Positions 1 through 13,500 of a stretch of DNA of 64,000 bases are shown piece by piece. Source of the DNA: Yamagishiella unicocca (taxonomy: Eukaryota > Chlorophyta > Chlorophyceae > Chlamydomonadales > Volvocaceae); the NCBI GenBank assembly GCA_003116995.1, contig BDSL01000100.1, forward strand, positions 124,001 through 188,000, written 5' to 3'. The notes below the pieces were generated by a model. The model saw nothing but the letters and a program-made list of their open reading frames with translations. It did not search any database and had not been told where the DNA came from. Numbering within the stretch: position 1 is the first letter of the stretch; every line of letters begins with the position of its first letter. The position numbers and the translations under genes are program-made.

Positions 1-1573
1 CTTAGCCACAAGCGAGACGCTTGACAGGTGCATTCGAGGGGAGACCCCCACCGGATGCTCGCCAGGAGGCGCGCCACACCCACAGGGAGCGGCCGCCACG
101 TCCCGAATGTGCGAGTTCCCGAGAAGGGGATCCCATCCACGGTCATCAGTCGCCGCCATCCCTCCTTATGGGAAGGCTTCCACTTCACACCAGACCAAAG
201 CCGCCTGAGCACGTGCTGCAGGGCAGCAAGGGCCGCTGGGGGTACAAGCCCGGTGCCCCCAAGTGCTTCTCGCGCAAAAAATCCGTGTGTTGCCCGCCGA
301 GCGTCCGCGACCCCGGCCAGCTGCACAAGCAAATGAATTGTTGCTTTCGTGGGCTCCAAGCTCGAGGCAGGCCGTTGCTTGCGTGCGTAGTGCTCCGAAA
401 CCATGACTCGCGGGGACGCTAGCTAGAGGGGCCTTACATGGAATGGCCAATCGGCACTAAGAGCTTCGGACCGCTGGGTGATGCCGGCTGGTGCGCCGTG
501 TCAATGGGAGGGCTGGTGCGCCGTGTCAATGGGAGGGCTGGTGCGCCGTGTCAATGGGAGGCAGTGGGCTCAGGACCAAGAGGGAGAGCCATCGGGCAGA
601 TCCGTCGAGATCCGTGACCATACATTGAAGGAGGGAAAGGAAGAGAACTGACCAGACGGAAACCAGGCAAGCCCAGGCAAGCCATCAAAGCTCCCACCAA
701 GATCCAGCATGCCTTCTTTCAAGCGGGCTTAAGGGTCCGAATAGAACGCCAGCACCGATCCCTACCGATCCCGCCGAGAATGTACAACAACCTGCGGAGG
801 CCTGCGGCGGGCGCACGCCGTAGCTGCGTACGCGAGTGCAGCAAGCATAGCTGCGCACGCGAGTGCATCATGCATCGTCGTGTACAGCTTCCTGGACATC
901 TGAATTTGTCGCGGATATAAACTGCTACAACGGCGGCAACAAGTTACGGCGCGTATGTCCTCTGCGTAACAGTTGACTTGGGTTAGGAATGGTCGTTATG
1001 GACACTAGTTATGAAGGGATGGCAGGCGCATAGATCGAGGGTCGGGCATGGCCAGGAACCACCCGTAAGGCCACGTCGGGCCACGGGTCGCGGGTCGCGC
1101 CCGCGGCGCTGAAGGGCGCGAATACATCACCGCTTGTATGGTATGGAATTTAGTTATTATGTGCTAAAGAGGTGATCATAAATAGGGTATTATGTGTCGC
1201 TGCACCCGGGAAGGAGGTGTTCGCTCCGCCTTCAGAAGTTGCTCGTCCTATTACCGAAACATGCAAGCCCGTGAAACATTCATTTCGTTTCTAATCCTTT
1301 GATCTTTTAATGACGTTTACAAACGAAGGTGCCAGGAACATTTGCCAGGCGCTTCAAGGTCGGCAATCACCTGCTCCACTACGTTGTGGGCGATATAACC
1401 GGTCACCTGCCGCAGCACTGAGAACGATGATGGAACATTTGAGGTGTGTGCCTGCACACAGGTTCCTTTCGAAGGCATGAAACGCTCAGCGCATGTGCAA
1501 GACTGGCATACATGGACTTCGTTAACTTTGCTGCAGGAAACATGCGTGACTTGATACGAGGACCTCATTTGCA
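1..1573. other. Upstream spacer of the giant glycoprotein gene
   Basis: No coding region is convincing here. The stretch holds a triplicated 25-bp repeat (listed separately), two near-copies of a tagctgcgyacgcgagtgca motif around 810-870, and an AT-rich island near 1140-1200. That island contains ATAAATA at 1178-1184, which could be a TATA element for the gene starting at 1574 and would imply a 5' leader of roughly 350 bases. The promoter reading is inference only. Confidence 0.4.
486..560. repeat. Three perfect 25-bp tandem copies
   Basis: The unit ggctggtgcgccgtgtcaat plus gggag occurs three times head to tail without a mismatch, at 486-510, 511-535 and 536-560. It lies about 1 kb upstream of the giant glycoprotein start codon. 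Perfect identity suggests recent expansion; a regulatory role is possible but unsupported. Confidence 0.85.
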
Positions 1574-4500
1574 ATGGCGTCAACGTGGCTGGGACTTCTA
1601 TTTGCTGCGTTGCTCGCGGCAACTAACGCTGCAGTGTCATGGCCTGAACCGAGCTCGCACCCAGCTTACCCGTGGACGCCAAATTATAATATTGGTGAGG
1701 CCGCAACACTTAACCTGTTTCGAAGCTGGTGCAGCTAATTTTCTCATTTATTCCATGGCGTCGTCAATCTTAGACTCCCCCTGCCTGACCTGCCTTGGTA
1801 GCAGCACGGTAAATTGCAATAAGCCTTGAAGCCTTATCTGAATGGAAGGGAGAAGTAGCATGCCGGGTGCTGTTGTCGGCGTGGGGTGTTGTTACCTGCT
1901 GTCCTACCTTGGCTACTTGACTGCTGCTGCACACCTAGGGTGTTGGATCCATAGTATTGCGGGCAGGTTGCCACTTGTTACATCACAGATCTAGGAGGGA
2001 GATGGCAGCGTGCAGCTGGAAGCAAAGCGCGCGTTATTAGTGGGTGGTGGCTCCCCCGGCTGGTAGAGTACGGCATCCATGGCCCGCGTAAAAAGAGCGA
2101 ACTGCAGTCGGGATCATGAGCATTTTTGTTTTGCAGCACCGATAATCCACCTGCGCTGCCAGGGAGAGGGCGGATGATTTGAAAGGCCGTGCCGCTGCCG
2201 GAAACACAGCGGGGCGCCATTACCGAGGGATAGCATGCGCCCCTCGACTCTGTCAGGGATGCAACAACGGGTAAAAAGGGTGGAGGATACAAAATCCCAT
2301 CCAGCCCACCTAGCGGTGTTATCGAAGGCCGATCCAGCGGTGTTACCGAAGGCCAATCCAGCGGTGTTACCGAAGGCATTACCGAATGTGACCTTACGCC
2401 GCTGTCTGCCGTCATGCTGGGTTAAGAGATTAACACGCTGTCTGCCGTCATGCTGGGTTAAGAGATTAACATCCTTGCTGGCTGCACTTCCAACCCAACC
2501 GCAGGCCAACAGCAAGCGCCACCGCCATCACCGGAAGTCCCAGGAGGCGACGAACCTGTTATCCCTCCGCCACCTCCGTCGCCGCCAGCCGCACCAAGTC
2601 AATGGATTTCATCATCACCTCCGGCACCTCCAACTGGAAAATATGGACCATCCCCGCCACCTCAGACACCGCCCCCTCCGACACCGTCCCCAGCAGGCGT
2701 GGCAACCGGCCCCCCGCCACCTTCGCCGCCGCCGCCGCCCTACGCAGTGTACGGAAGCGACCCGCCTTCACCTCCTCCTCCGCTTGCCCCATCAGGCGTG
2801 GCAACCTCCCCGCCGCCACCTTCGCCGCCGCCCTACGCAGTGTACGGCAGCGACCCGCCTTCACCTCCTCCTCCGCTTGCCCCATCAGGCGTGGCAACCT
2901 CCCCGCCGCCACCTTCGCCGCCGCCGCCCTACGCAGTGTACGGCAGCGACCCGCCGTCACCTCCGCCGCCGCTTACCCCATCAGGCGTGGCAACCTCCCC
3001 GCCGCCACCATCGCCGCCGCCGCCCTACGCAGTGTACGGCAGCGACCCGCCTTCACCTCCGCCGCCGCTTACCCCATCAGGCGTGGCACCCTCCCCGCCA
3101 CCTCCGCCGCCGCCCTACGCAGTGTACGGCAGCGACCCGCCGTCACCTCCTCCTCCGCTTACCCCATCAGGCGTGGCAACCTCCCCGCCGCCACCTTCGC
3201 CGCCGCCGCCCTACGCAGTGTACGGAAGCGACCCGCCGTCACCTCCTCCTCCGCTTGCCCCATCAGGCGTGGCAACCTCCCCGCCACCTCCGCCGCCGCC
3301 GCCGCCCTACGCAGTGTACGGAAGCGACCCGACGTCACCTCCTCCTCCGCTTGCCCCATCAGGCGTGGCACCCTCCCCGCCACCTCCGCCGCCGCCGCCG
3401 CCCTACGCAGTGTACGGAAGTGACCCGACGTCACCACCGCCGCCGCTTGCCCCATCAGGCGTGGCAACCTCCCCGCCGCCACCTCCGCCGCCGCCGCCGC
3501 CCTACGCAGTGTACGGAAGCGACCCGCCGTCACCTCCTCCTCCGCTTGCCCCATCAGGCGTGGCAACCTCCCCGCCGCCACCATCGCCGCCGCCGCCCTA
3601 CGCAGTGTATGGAAGCGACCCGCCGTCACCTCCTCCTCCGCTTGCCCCATCAGGCGTGGCAACCTCCCCGCCGCCACCTTCGCCGCCGCCGCCGCCCTAT
3701 GCAGTGTACGGAAGCGACCCGCCTTCACCTCCTCCTCCGCTTGCCCCATCAGGCGTGGCAACCTCCCCGCCGCCATCTTCGCCGCCGCCGCCCTACGCAG
3801 TGTACGGAAGTGACCCGCCGTCACCTCCTCCTCCGCTTGCCCCATCAGGCGTGGCAACCTCCCCGCCGCCACCATCGCCGCCGCCGCCCTACGCAGTGTA
3901 TGGAAGCGACCCGCCGTCACCTCCTCCTCCGCTTTCCCCATCAGGCGTGGCACCCTCCCCGCCACCTCCGCCGCCGCCCTACGCAGTGTACGGAAGCGAC
4001 CCGCCTTCACCTCCGCCGCCGCTTACCCCATCAGGCGTGGCACCCTCCCCGCCACCTCCGCCGCCGCCGCCCTACGCAGTGTACGGAAGCGACCCGCCGT
4101 CACCTCCTCCTCCGCTTGCCCCATCAGGCGTGGCACCCTCCCCGCCACCTCCGCCGCCGCCGCCGCCCTACGCAGTGTACGGAAGTGACCCGCCGTCACC
4201 TCCTCCTACGCTTGCCCCATCAGGCGTGGCACCCTCCCCGCCACCTCCGCCGCCGCCGCCGCCCTACGCAGTGTACGGAAGCGACCCGCCGTCACCTCCT
4301 CCTCCGCTTGCCCCATCAGGCGTGGCAACCTCCCCGCCACCTCCGCCGCCGCCCTACGCAGTGTACGGCAGCGACCCGCCTTCACCTCCGCCGCCGCTTA
4401 CCCCATCAGGCGTGGCAACCTCCCCGCCGCCACCATCGCTGCCGCCGTCCTACGCAGTGTACGGAAGCGACCCGCCTTCACCTCCTCCTCCGCTTGCCCC

Positions 4501-7500
4501 ATCAGGCGTGGCAACCTCCCCGCCGCCACCATCGCCGCCGCCGCCCTACGCAGTGTACGGAAGCGACCCGCCGTCACCTCCTCCTCCGCTTGCCCCATCA
4601 GGCGTGGCACCCTCCCCGCCACCTCCGCCGCCGCCGCCGCCCTACGCAGTGTACGGAAGTGACCCGCCGTCACCTCCTCCTCCGCTTGCCCCATCAGGCG
4701 TGGCACCCTCCCCGCCACCTCCGCCGCCGCCCTACGCAGTGTACGGAAGCGACCCGCCTTCACCTCCGCCGCCGCTTGCCCCATCAGGCGTGGCACCCTC
4801 CCCGCCACCTCCGCCGCCGCCGCCCTACGCAGTGTACGGAAGCGACCCGCCGTCACCTCCTCCTCCGTTTGCCCCATCAGGCGTGGCACCCTCCCCGCCA
4901 CCTCCGCCGCCGCCGCCCTACGCAGTGTACGGAAGTGACCCGCCGTCACCTCCTCCTCCGCTTGCCCCATCAGGCGTGGCACCCTCCCCGCCACCTCCGC
5001 CGCCGCCGCCGCCCTACGCAGTGTACGGAAGCGACCCGCCGTCACCTCCTCCTCCGCTTGCCCCATCAGGCGTGGCAACCTCCCCGCCACCTCCGCCGCC
5101 GCCGCCGCCCTACGCAGTGTACGGAAGCGACCCGACGTCACCTCCTCCTCCGCTTGCCCCATCAGGCGTGGCACCCTCCCCGCCACCTCCGCCGCCGCCG
5201 CCGCCCTACGCAGTGTACGGAAGTGACCCGACGTCACCACCGCCGCCGCTTGCCCCATCAGGCGTGGCAACCTCCCCGCCGCCACCTCCGCCGCCGCCGC
5301 CGCCCTACGCAGTGTACGGAAGCGACCCGCCGTCACCTCCTCCTCCGCTTGCCCCATCAGGCGTGGCAACCTCCCCGCCACCTCCGCCGCCGCCGCCGCC
5401 CAACGCAGTGTACGGAAGCGACCCTCCGTCACGTCCTCCTCCGCTTACCCCATCAGGCGTGGCAACCTCCCCGCCGCCACCTTCGCCGCCGCCGCCCTAC
5501 GCAGTGTACGGCAGCGACCCGCCTTCACCTCCGCCGCCGCTTACCCCATCAGGCGTGGCAACCTCCCCGCCGCCACCATCGCCGCCGCCGCCCTACGCAG
5601 TGTACGGCAGCGACCCGCCTTCACCTCCGCCGCCGCTTACCCCATCAGGCGTGGCACCCTCCCCGCCACCTCCGCCGCCGCCTTACGCAGTGTACGGCAG
5701 CGACCCGCCTTCACCTCCTCCTCCGCTTGCCCCATCAGGCGTGGCAACCTCCCCGCCGCCACCTTCGCCGCCGCCACCCTACGCAGTGTACGGAAGCGAC
5801 CCGCCGTCACCTCCTCCTCCGCTTACCCCATCAGGCGTGGCAACCTCCCCCCCACCTCCGCCGCCGCCCTACGCAATGTACGGAAGCGACCCGCCGTCAC
5901 CTCCTCCTCCGCTTGCCCCATCAGGCGTGGCAACCTCCCCGCCGCCACCTTCGCCGCCGCCACCCTACGCAGTGTACGGAAGCGACCCGCCGTCACCTCC
6001 TCCTCCGCTTACCCCATCAGGCGTGGCAACCTCCCCGCCACCTCCGCCGCCGCCCTACGCAGTGTACGGCAGCGACCCGCCTTCACCTCCGCCGCCGCTT
6101 ACCCCATCAGGCGTGGCAACCTCCCCGCCGCCACCATCGCTGCCGCCGTCCTACGCAGTGTACGGAAGCGACCCGCCGTCACCTCCTCCTCCGCTTGCCC
6201 CATCAGGCGTGGCACCCTCCCCGCCACCTCCGCCGCCGCCCTACGCAGTGTACGGAAGCGACCCGCCTTCACCTCCGCCGCCGCTTGCCCCATCAGTGGT
6301 GGCACCCTCCCCGCCACCTCCGCCGCCGCCGCCCTATGCAGTGTACGGAAGCGACCCGCCGTCACCTCCTCCTCCGCTTGCCCCATCAGGCGTGGCACCC
6401 TCCCCGCCACCTCCGCCGCCGCCGCCGCCCTACGCAGTGTACGGAAGTGACCCGCCGTCACCTCCTCCTCCGCTTGCCCCATCAGGCGTGGCACCCTCCC
6501 CGCCACCTCCGCCGCCGCCGCCGCCCTACGCAGTGTACGGAAGCGACCCGCCGTCACCTCCTCCTCCGCTTGCCCCATCAGGCGTGGCAACCTCCCCGCC
6601 ACCTCCGCCGCCGCCGCCGCCCAACGCAGTGTACGGAAGCGACCCTCCGTCACGTCCTCCTCCGCTTACCCCATCAGGCGTGGCAACCTCCCCGCCGCCA
6701 CCTTCGCCGCCGCCGCCCTACGCAGTGTACGGCAGCGACCCGCCTTCACCTCCGCCGCCGCTTACCCCATCAGGCGTGGCAACCTCCCCGCCGCCACCAT
6801 CGCCGCCGCCGCCCTACGCAGTGTACGGCAGCGACCCGCCTTCACCTCCGCCGCCGCTTACCCCATCAGGCGTGGCACCCTCCCCGCCACCTCCGCCGCC
6901 GCCTTACGCAGTGTACGGCAGCGACCCGCCTTCACCTCCTCCTCCGCTTGCCCCATCAGGCGTGGCAACCTCCCCGCCGCCACCTTCGCCGCCGCCACCC
7001 TACGCAGTGTACGGAAGCGACCCGCCGTCACCTCCTCCTCCGCTTACCCCATCAGGCGTGGCAACCTCCCCCCCACCTCCGCCGCCGCCCTACGCAATGT
7101 ACGGAAGCGACCCGCCGTCACCTCCTCCTCCGCTTGCCCCATCAGGCGTGGCAACCTCCCCGCCGCCACCTTCGCCGCCGCCACCCTACGCAGTGTACGG
7201 AAGCGACCCGCCGTCACCTCCTCCTCCGCTTACCCCATCAGGCGTGGCAACCTCCCCGCCACCTCCGCCGCCGCCCTACGCAGTGTACGGCAGCGACCCG
7301 CCTTCACCTCCGCCGCCGCTTACCCCATCAGGCGTGGCAACCTCCCCGCCGCCACCATCGCTGCCGCCGTCCTACGCAGTGTACGGAAGCGACCCGCCGT
7401 CACCTCCTCCGCCGCTTGCCCCATCAAGCGTGGCAACCTCCCCGCCGCCACCATCGCCGCCGCCGCCCTACGCAGTGTACGGAAGCGACCCGCCGTCACC

Positions 7501-10500
7501 TCCTCCTCCGCTTTCGCCATCAGGCGTGGCACCCTCCCCGCCACCACCTTCACCGCCGCCGCCCTACGCAGTGTACGGAAGCGACCCGCCGTCACCTCCG
7601 CCGCCGCTTGCCCCATCAGGCGTGGCAACCTCCCCGCCGCCACCTTCGCCGCCGCCACCCTACGCAGTGTACGGAAGCGACCCGCCGTCACCTCCTCCTC
7701 CGCTTACCCCATCAGGCGTGGCAACCTCCCCGCCACCTCCGCCGCCGCCCTACGCAGTGTACGGCAGCGACCCGCCTTCACCTCCGCCGCCGCTTACCCC
7801 ATCAGGCGTGGCAACCTCCCCGCAGCCACCATCGCTGCCGCCGTCCTACGCAGTGTACGGAAGCGACCCGCCGTCACCTCCGCCGCCGCTTGCCCCATCA
7901 GGCGTGGCAACCTCCCCGCCGCCACCTTCGCCGCCGCCGCCCTACGCAGTGTACGGAAGCGACCCGACGTCACCTCCTCCTCCGCTTGCCCCATCAGGCG
8001 TGGCACCCTCCCCGCCACCTCCGCCGCCGCCGCCGCCCTACGCAGTGTACGGAAGTGACCCGCCGTCACCACCGCCGCCGCTTGCCCCATCAGGCGTGGC
8101 AACCTCCCCGCCGCCACCTCCGCCGCCGCCGCCGCCCTACGCAGTGTACGGAAGCGACCCGCCGTCACCTCCTCCTCCGCTTGCCCCATCGGAAGTTGCA
8201 CCCTCCCCGCCGCCACCATCGCCGCCGCCGCCCTACGCAGTGTACGGAAGCGACCCGCCGTCACCTCCGCCGCCGCTTGCCCCATCAGGCGTGGCAACCT
8301 CCCCGCCGCCACCTTCGCCGCCGCCAACCTACGCAGTGTACGGAAGCGACCCGCCGTCACCTCCTCCTCCGCTTACCCCATCAGGCGTGGCAACCTCCCC
8401 GCCACCTCCGCCGCCGCCCTACGCAGTGTACGGCAGCGACCCGCCTTCACCTCCGCCGCCGCTTACCCCATCAGGCGTGGCAACCTCCCCGCAGCCACCA
8501 TCGCTGCCGCCGTCCTACGCAGTGTACGGAAGCGACCCGCCGTCACCTCCGCCGCCGCTTGCCCCATCAGGCGTGGCAACCTCCCCGCCGCCACCTTCGC
8601 CGCCGCCGCCCTACGCAGTGTACGGAAGCGACCCGACGTCACCTCCTCCGCTTGCCCCATCAGGCGTGGCACCCTCCCCGCCACCTCCGCCGCCGCCGCC
8701 GCCCTACGCAGTGTACGGAAGTGACCCGCCGTCACCACCGCCGCCGCTTGCCCCATCAGGCGTGGCAACCTCCCCGCCGCCACCTCCGCCGCCGCCGCCG
8801 CCCTACGCAGTGTACGGAAGCGACCCGCCGTCACCTCCTCCTCCGCTTGCCCCATCGGAAGTTGCACCCTCCCCGCCGCCACCATCGCCGCCGCCGCCCT
8901 ACGCAGTGTATGGAAGCGACCCGCCGTCACCTCCTCCTCCGCCTACCCCATCAGGCGTGGCAACCTCCCCGCCGCCACCTTCGCCGCCGCCATCCTACGC
9001 AGTGTACGGAAGCGACCCGCCGTCACCTCCTCCTCCGCTTACCCCATCAGGCGTGGCAACCTCCCCGCCACCTCCGCCGCCGCCCTACGCAGTGTACGGA
9101 AGCGACCCGCCTTCACCTCCGCCGCCGCTTACCCCATCAGGCGTGGCAACCTCCCCGCCGCCACCATCGCTGCCGCCGTCCTACGCAGTGTACGGAAGTG
9201 ACCCGCCGTCACCTCCGCCTCCGCTTGCCCCATCAGGCGTGGCAACCTCCCCGCCACCTCCGCCGCCGCCGCCGCCCTACGCAGTGTACGGAAGTGACCC
9301 GCCGTCACCACCGCCGCCGCTTGCCCCATCAGGCGTGGCAACCTCCCCGCCGCCATCTTCGCCGCCGCCGCCCTACGCAGTGTACGGAAGCGACCCGCCG
9401 TCACCTCCTCCTCCGCTTGCCCCATCAGGCGTGGCACCCTCCCCGCCACCTCCGCCGCCGCCGCCGCCCTACGCAGTGTACGGAAGCGACCCGCCGTCAC
9501 CTCCTCCTCCGCTTGCCCCATCAGGCGTGGCACCCTCCCCGCCACCTCCGCCGCCGCCGCCGCCCTACGCAGTGTACGGAAGTGACCCGCCGTCACCACC
9601 GCCGCCGCTTGCCCCATCAGGCGTGGCAACCTCCCCGCCGCCACCTTCGCCGCCGCCGCCCTACGCAGTGTACGGAAGCGACCCGCCGTCACCTCCTCCT
9701 CCGCTTGCCCCATCAGGCGTGGCAACCTCCCCGCCACCTCCGCCGCCGCCGCCGCCCTACGCAGTGTACGGAAGTGACCCGCCGTCACCACCGCCGCCGC
9801 TTGCCCCATCAGGCGTGGCAACCTCCCCGCCGCCATCTTCGCCGCCGCCGCCCTACGCAGTGTACGGAAGCGACCCGCCGTCACCTCCTCCTCCGCTTGC
9901 CCCATCAGGCGTGGCACCCTCCCCGCCACCTCCGCCGCCGCCGCCGCCCTACGCAGTGTACGGAAGCGACCCGCCGTCACCTCCTCCTCCGCTTGCCCCA
10001 TCAGGCGTGGCACCCTCCCCGCCACCTCCGCCGCCGCCGCCGCCCTACGCAGTGTACGGAAGTGACCCGCCGTCACCTCCTCCTCCGCTTGCCCCATCAG
10101 GCGTGGCACCCTCCCCGCCACCTCCGCCGCCGCCCTACGCAGTGTACGGAAGCGACCCGCCTTCACCTCCGCCGCCGCTTGCCCCATCAGGCGTGGCACC
10201 CTCCCCGCCACCTCCGCCGCCGCCGCCGCCCTACGCAGTGTACGGAAGTGACCCGCCGTCACCTCCTCCTCCGCTTTCCCCATCAGGCGTGGCACCCTCC
10301 CCGCCACCTCCGCCGCCGCCCTACGCAGTGTACGGAAGCGACCCGCCTTCAACTCCGCCGCCGCTTGCCCCATCAGGCGTGGCAACCTCCCCGCCGCCAC
10401 CATCGCCGCCGCCGCCCTACGCAGTGTACGGAAGCGACCCGCCGTCACCTCCTCCTCCGCTTGCCCCATCAGGCGTGGCACCCTCCCCGCCACCTCCGCC

Positions 10501-13500
10501 GCCGCCCTACGCAGTGTACGGAAGCGACCTGCCTTCACCTCCGCCGCCGCTTGCCCCATCAGGCGTGGCACCCTCCCCGCCACCTCCGCCGCCGCCCTAC
10601 GCAGTGTACGGAAGCGACCCGCCTTCACCTCCGCCGCCGCTTGCCCCATCAGGCGTGGCAACCTCCCCGCCGCCACCATCGCCGCCGCCGCCCTACGCAG
10701 TGTACGGAAGCGACCCGCCGTCACCTCCTCCTCCGCTTGCCCCATCAGGCGTGGCACCCTCCCCGCCACCTCCGCCGCCGCCCTACGCAGTGTACGGAAG
10801 CGACCCGCCTTCACCTCCGCCGCCGCTTGCCCCATCAGGCGTGGCACCCTCCCCGCCACCTCCGCCGCCGCCGCCCTACGCAGTGTACGGAAGCGACCCG
10901 CCGTCACCTCCTCCTCCGCTTGCCCCATCAGGCGTGGCACCCTCCCCGCCACCTCCGCCGCCGCCGCCGCCCTACGCAGTGTACGGAAGCGACCCGCCGT
11001 CACCTCCTCCTCCGCTTACCCCATCAGGCGTGGCAACCTCCCCGCCGCCACCTTCGCCGCCGCCGCCCTACGCAGTGTACGGAAGCGACCCGCCGTCACC
11101 TCCTCCTCCGCTTGCCCCATCAGGCGTGGCACCCTCCCCGCCACCTCCGCCGCCGCCGCCGCCCTACGCAGTGTACGGAAGCGACCCGCCTTCACCTCCT
11201 CCTCCGCTTGCCCCATCAGGCGTGGCACCCTCCCCGCCACCTCCGCCGCCGCCGCCGCCCAACGCAGTGTACGGAAGCGACCCGCCGTCACCTCCTCCTC
11301 CGCTTGCCCCATCGGAAGTTGCACCCTCCCCGCCGCCACCATCGCCGCCGCCGCCCTACGCAGTGTATGGAAGCGACCCGCCGTCACCTCCTCCTCCGCT
11401 TGCCCCATCAGGCGTGGCAACCTCCCCGCCGCCACCTTCGCCGCCGCCGCCCTACGCAGTGTACGGAAGCGACCCGCCGTCACCTCCTCCTCCGCTTGCC
11501 CCATCAGGCGTGGCACCCTCCCCGCCACCTCCGCCGCCGCCGCCGCCCTACGCAGTGTACGGAAGCGACCCGCCTTCACCTCCTCCTCCGCTTGCCCCAT
11601 CAGGCGGGGCAACCTCCCCGCCACCGCCGCCGCCGCCTTACTCTGTATACGAGTGCCATTCCGCCTCCCCGCCTCCATCCTGCCCTGCTTACGAAGTCGC
11701 ATCACCACCCCCGCCACCACCGCCGCTTCCTCAGCCGCCGTCACCGCACCCTCCACAGCCACCACCGCCGTCTCCGCAGTCCCCACCGCCGCCTCCACAA
11801 CCCCCACCGCCGCCTCCGCAGTCCCCACCGCCGCCTCCACAGCCCCCGCCACCGCGTTTGCCCCTGTACCCCCACAGCGGTACCGGCTCGCCGCCCCCTC
11901 CACCTCTTTACCCGGCCCGGGCGCCGACGGATCCCCCATCCAGCCCGCCTATGCCCCCAGGGGGCCCCTCTTACCTTGGATCTCCACCACCACCACTACC
12001 ACCACTACCGCCGCCGCAGCCGCCGCCACCGCCGCTGCCGTCCCCCTCCCCTCCTCCCTCTCCGTCCCTACCGCCTCCCGCTCCACATCCCGCGTATCCA
12101 CCGCCGTTGCCGCCAGCCGCGCAGCCAGCCGATGGAATCTCGCCGCCGCCTCCTGGCCCTCCAAGCTCCCCTCCGCCAGCACCTTCCCCGGCCTACTCGC
12201 CACCACTTCCCCTGCCGCCCTCCCTGTCGCCGCCGCTGCCCAGCCCTAGCCCGTCGCCATCGTTACCACCTCCTGTGGAGCCGCCGTCGGCACCTCCGCC
12301 GCCATCCCCCTCACCACCTCCGCCGCCGCCGCCCAGTCCTCCCCCACCGCCGTCGGCACCGCCGCCGGCTTACCCCTCACCACCGCCGCCGCCGCCGCCC
12401 AGTCCTCCCCCACCGCTACCGTCACCGTCACCCTTAACACCGCCGTCGGCACCGCCGCCGCCGTCCCCCTCACCACCGCCGCCGCCGCCGCCCAGTCCTC
12501 CCCCACCGCCACCGTCACCGTCACCCTTAACACCGCCGTCGGCACCGCCGCCGCCGTCCCCCTCACCACCTCCGCCGCCGCCGCCCAGTCCTCCCCCACC
12601 GCCACCGTCACCGTCACCTTTAACACCGCCGTCGGCACCGCCGCCGCCGTCCCCCTCACCACCTCCTCCGCCGCCGCCCAGTCCTCCCCCACCGCCACCG
12701 TCACCGTCACCTTCAACACCGCCGTCGGCACCGCCGCCGCCGTCCCCCTCACCACCTCCGCCGCCGCCGCCCAGTCCTCCCCCACCGCCACCGTCACCGT
12801 CACCTTCAACACCGCCGTCGGCACCGCCGCCGCCGTCCCCCTCACCACCTCCGCCGCCGCCGCCCAGTCCTCCCCCACCGCCACCATCACCGTCACCCTT
12901 AACACCGCCGTCGGCACCACCGCCGGCTTACCCCTCACCACCTTCGCCGCCGCCCAGCCCTACCCCCCCACTGGCCTCATCACCACCACCAACACCGCTG
13001 TCGCTGCCGCCACCGCCCTCCCCCGCGGCCCCAGCACCGCCCAGCCCTAGCCCCGCGAGCCCCTCACCGCCACCGCCACCACCCTCCCCCCCTCCGTCTC
13101 CCTCCCCTCCTCCCTCTCCTCCCCGCGACCGCTGCGGCCTCTGTGAGGACTGCCTAGCTCTATTCAACCCCTTCGCCGCCGCCGCTGCCGCCGCCGCCGC
13201 CGCCTCCTCCTCCGGCCCCTCCCCCGCCGCCACCGCCGCCACGTTCCTCACCATCTGCCAGGCCCAAGCCCCCTTCTCATCCGACGGCTGCGTATCCGTC
13301 GCTGTGTCCATCATGTCCGGCACCTCCAACACCGCCGCCCGGTCCGGGCTCATCTGCACCAGCCTCGGCAGGTGCAGCTACTCCCAGGAAGGGCCCAACT
13401 GCACCAGCCTGTCCGTACCCAACGCCGGTGGTTCCGGAGCCAGCCTGTCCGGCACCCTCGACCTGTGTACGGTGGAGGGCGTGGCGGGCGGGCTCGACAC

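Noticed and set aside
9129..11003. Long minus-strand ORFs (LRRAAAAAEVAGRVPRLMG repeats) across the array
   Set aside because: Pure reverse-strand reading of the CCG-rich repeat; the pattern is periodic with the unit and has no independent start, splice or domain evidence.
2741..11638. CRISPR-like reading of the regular repeats
   Set aside because: There are no unique spacers; units are contiguous, in frame and encode one protein in a eukaryotic gene.
2235..12437. 3,400-codon Arg/His/Leu-rich plus-strand ORF
   Set aside because: It is the +1-type shadow of the proline-rich array: its boundaries track the repeats, it lacks a signal peptide, and the real gene's exon 1 and exon 3 join the other frame in phase.
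12246..13359. Val/Ala-rich minus ORFs in the second stalk
   Set aside because: Shadow of the 93-bp proline-rich minisatellite.
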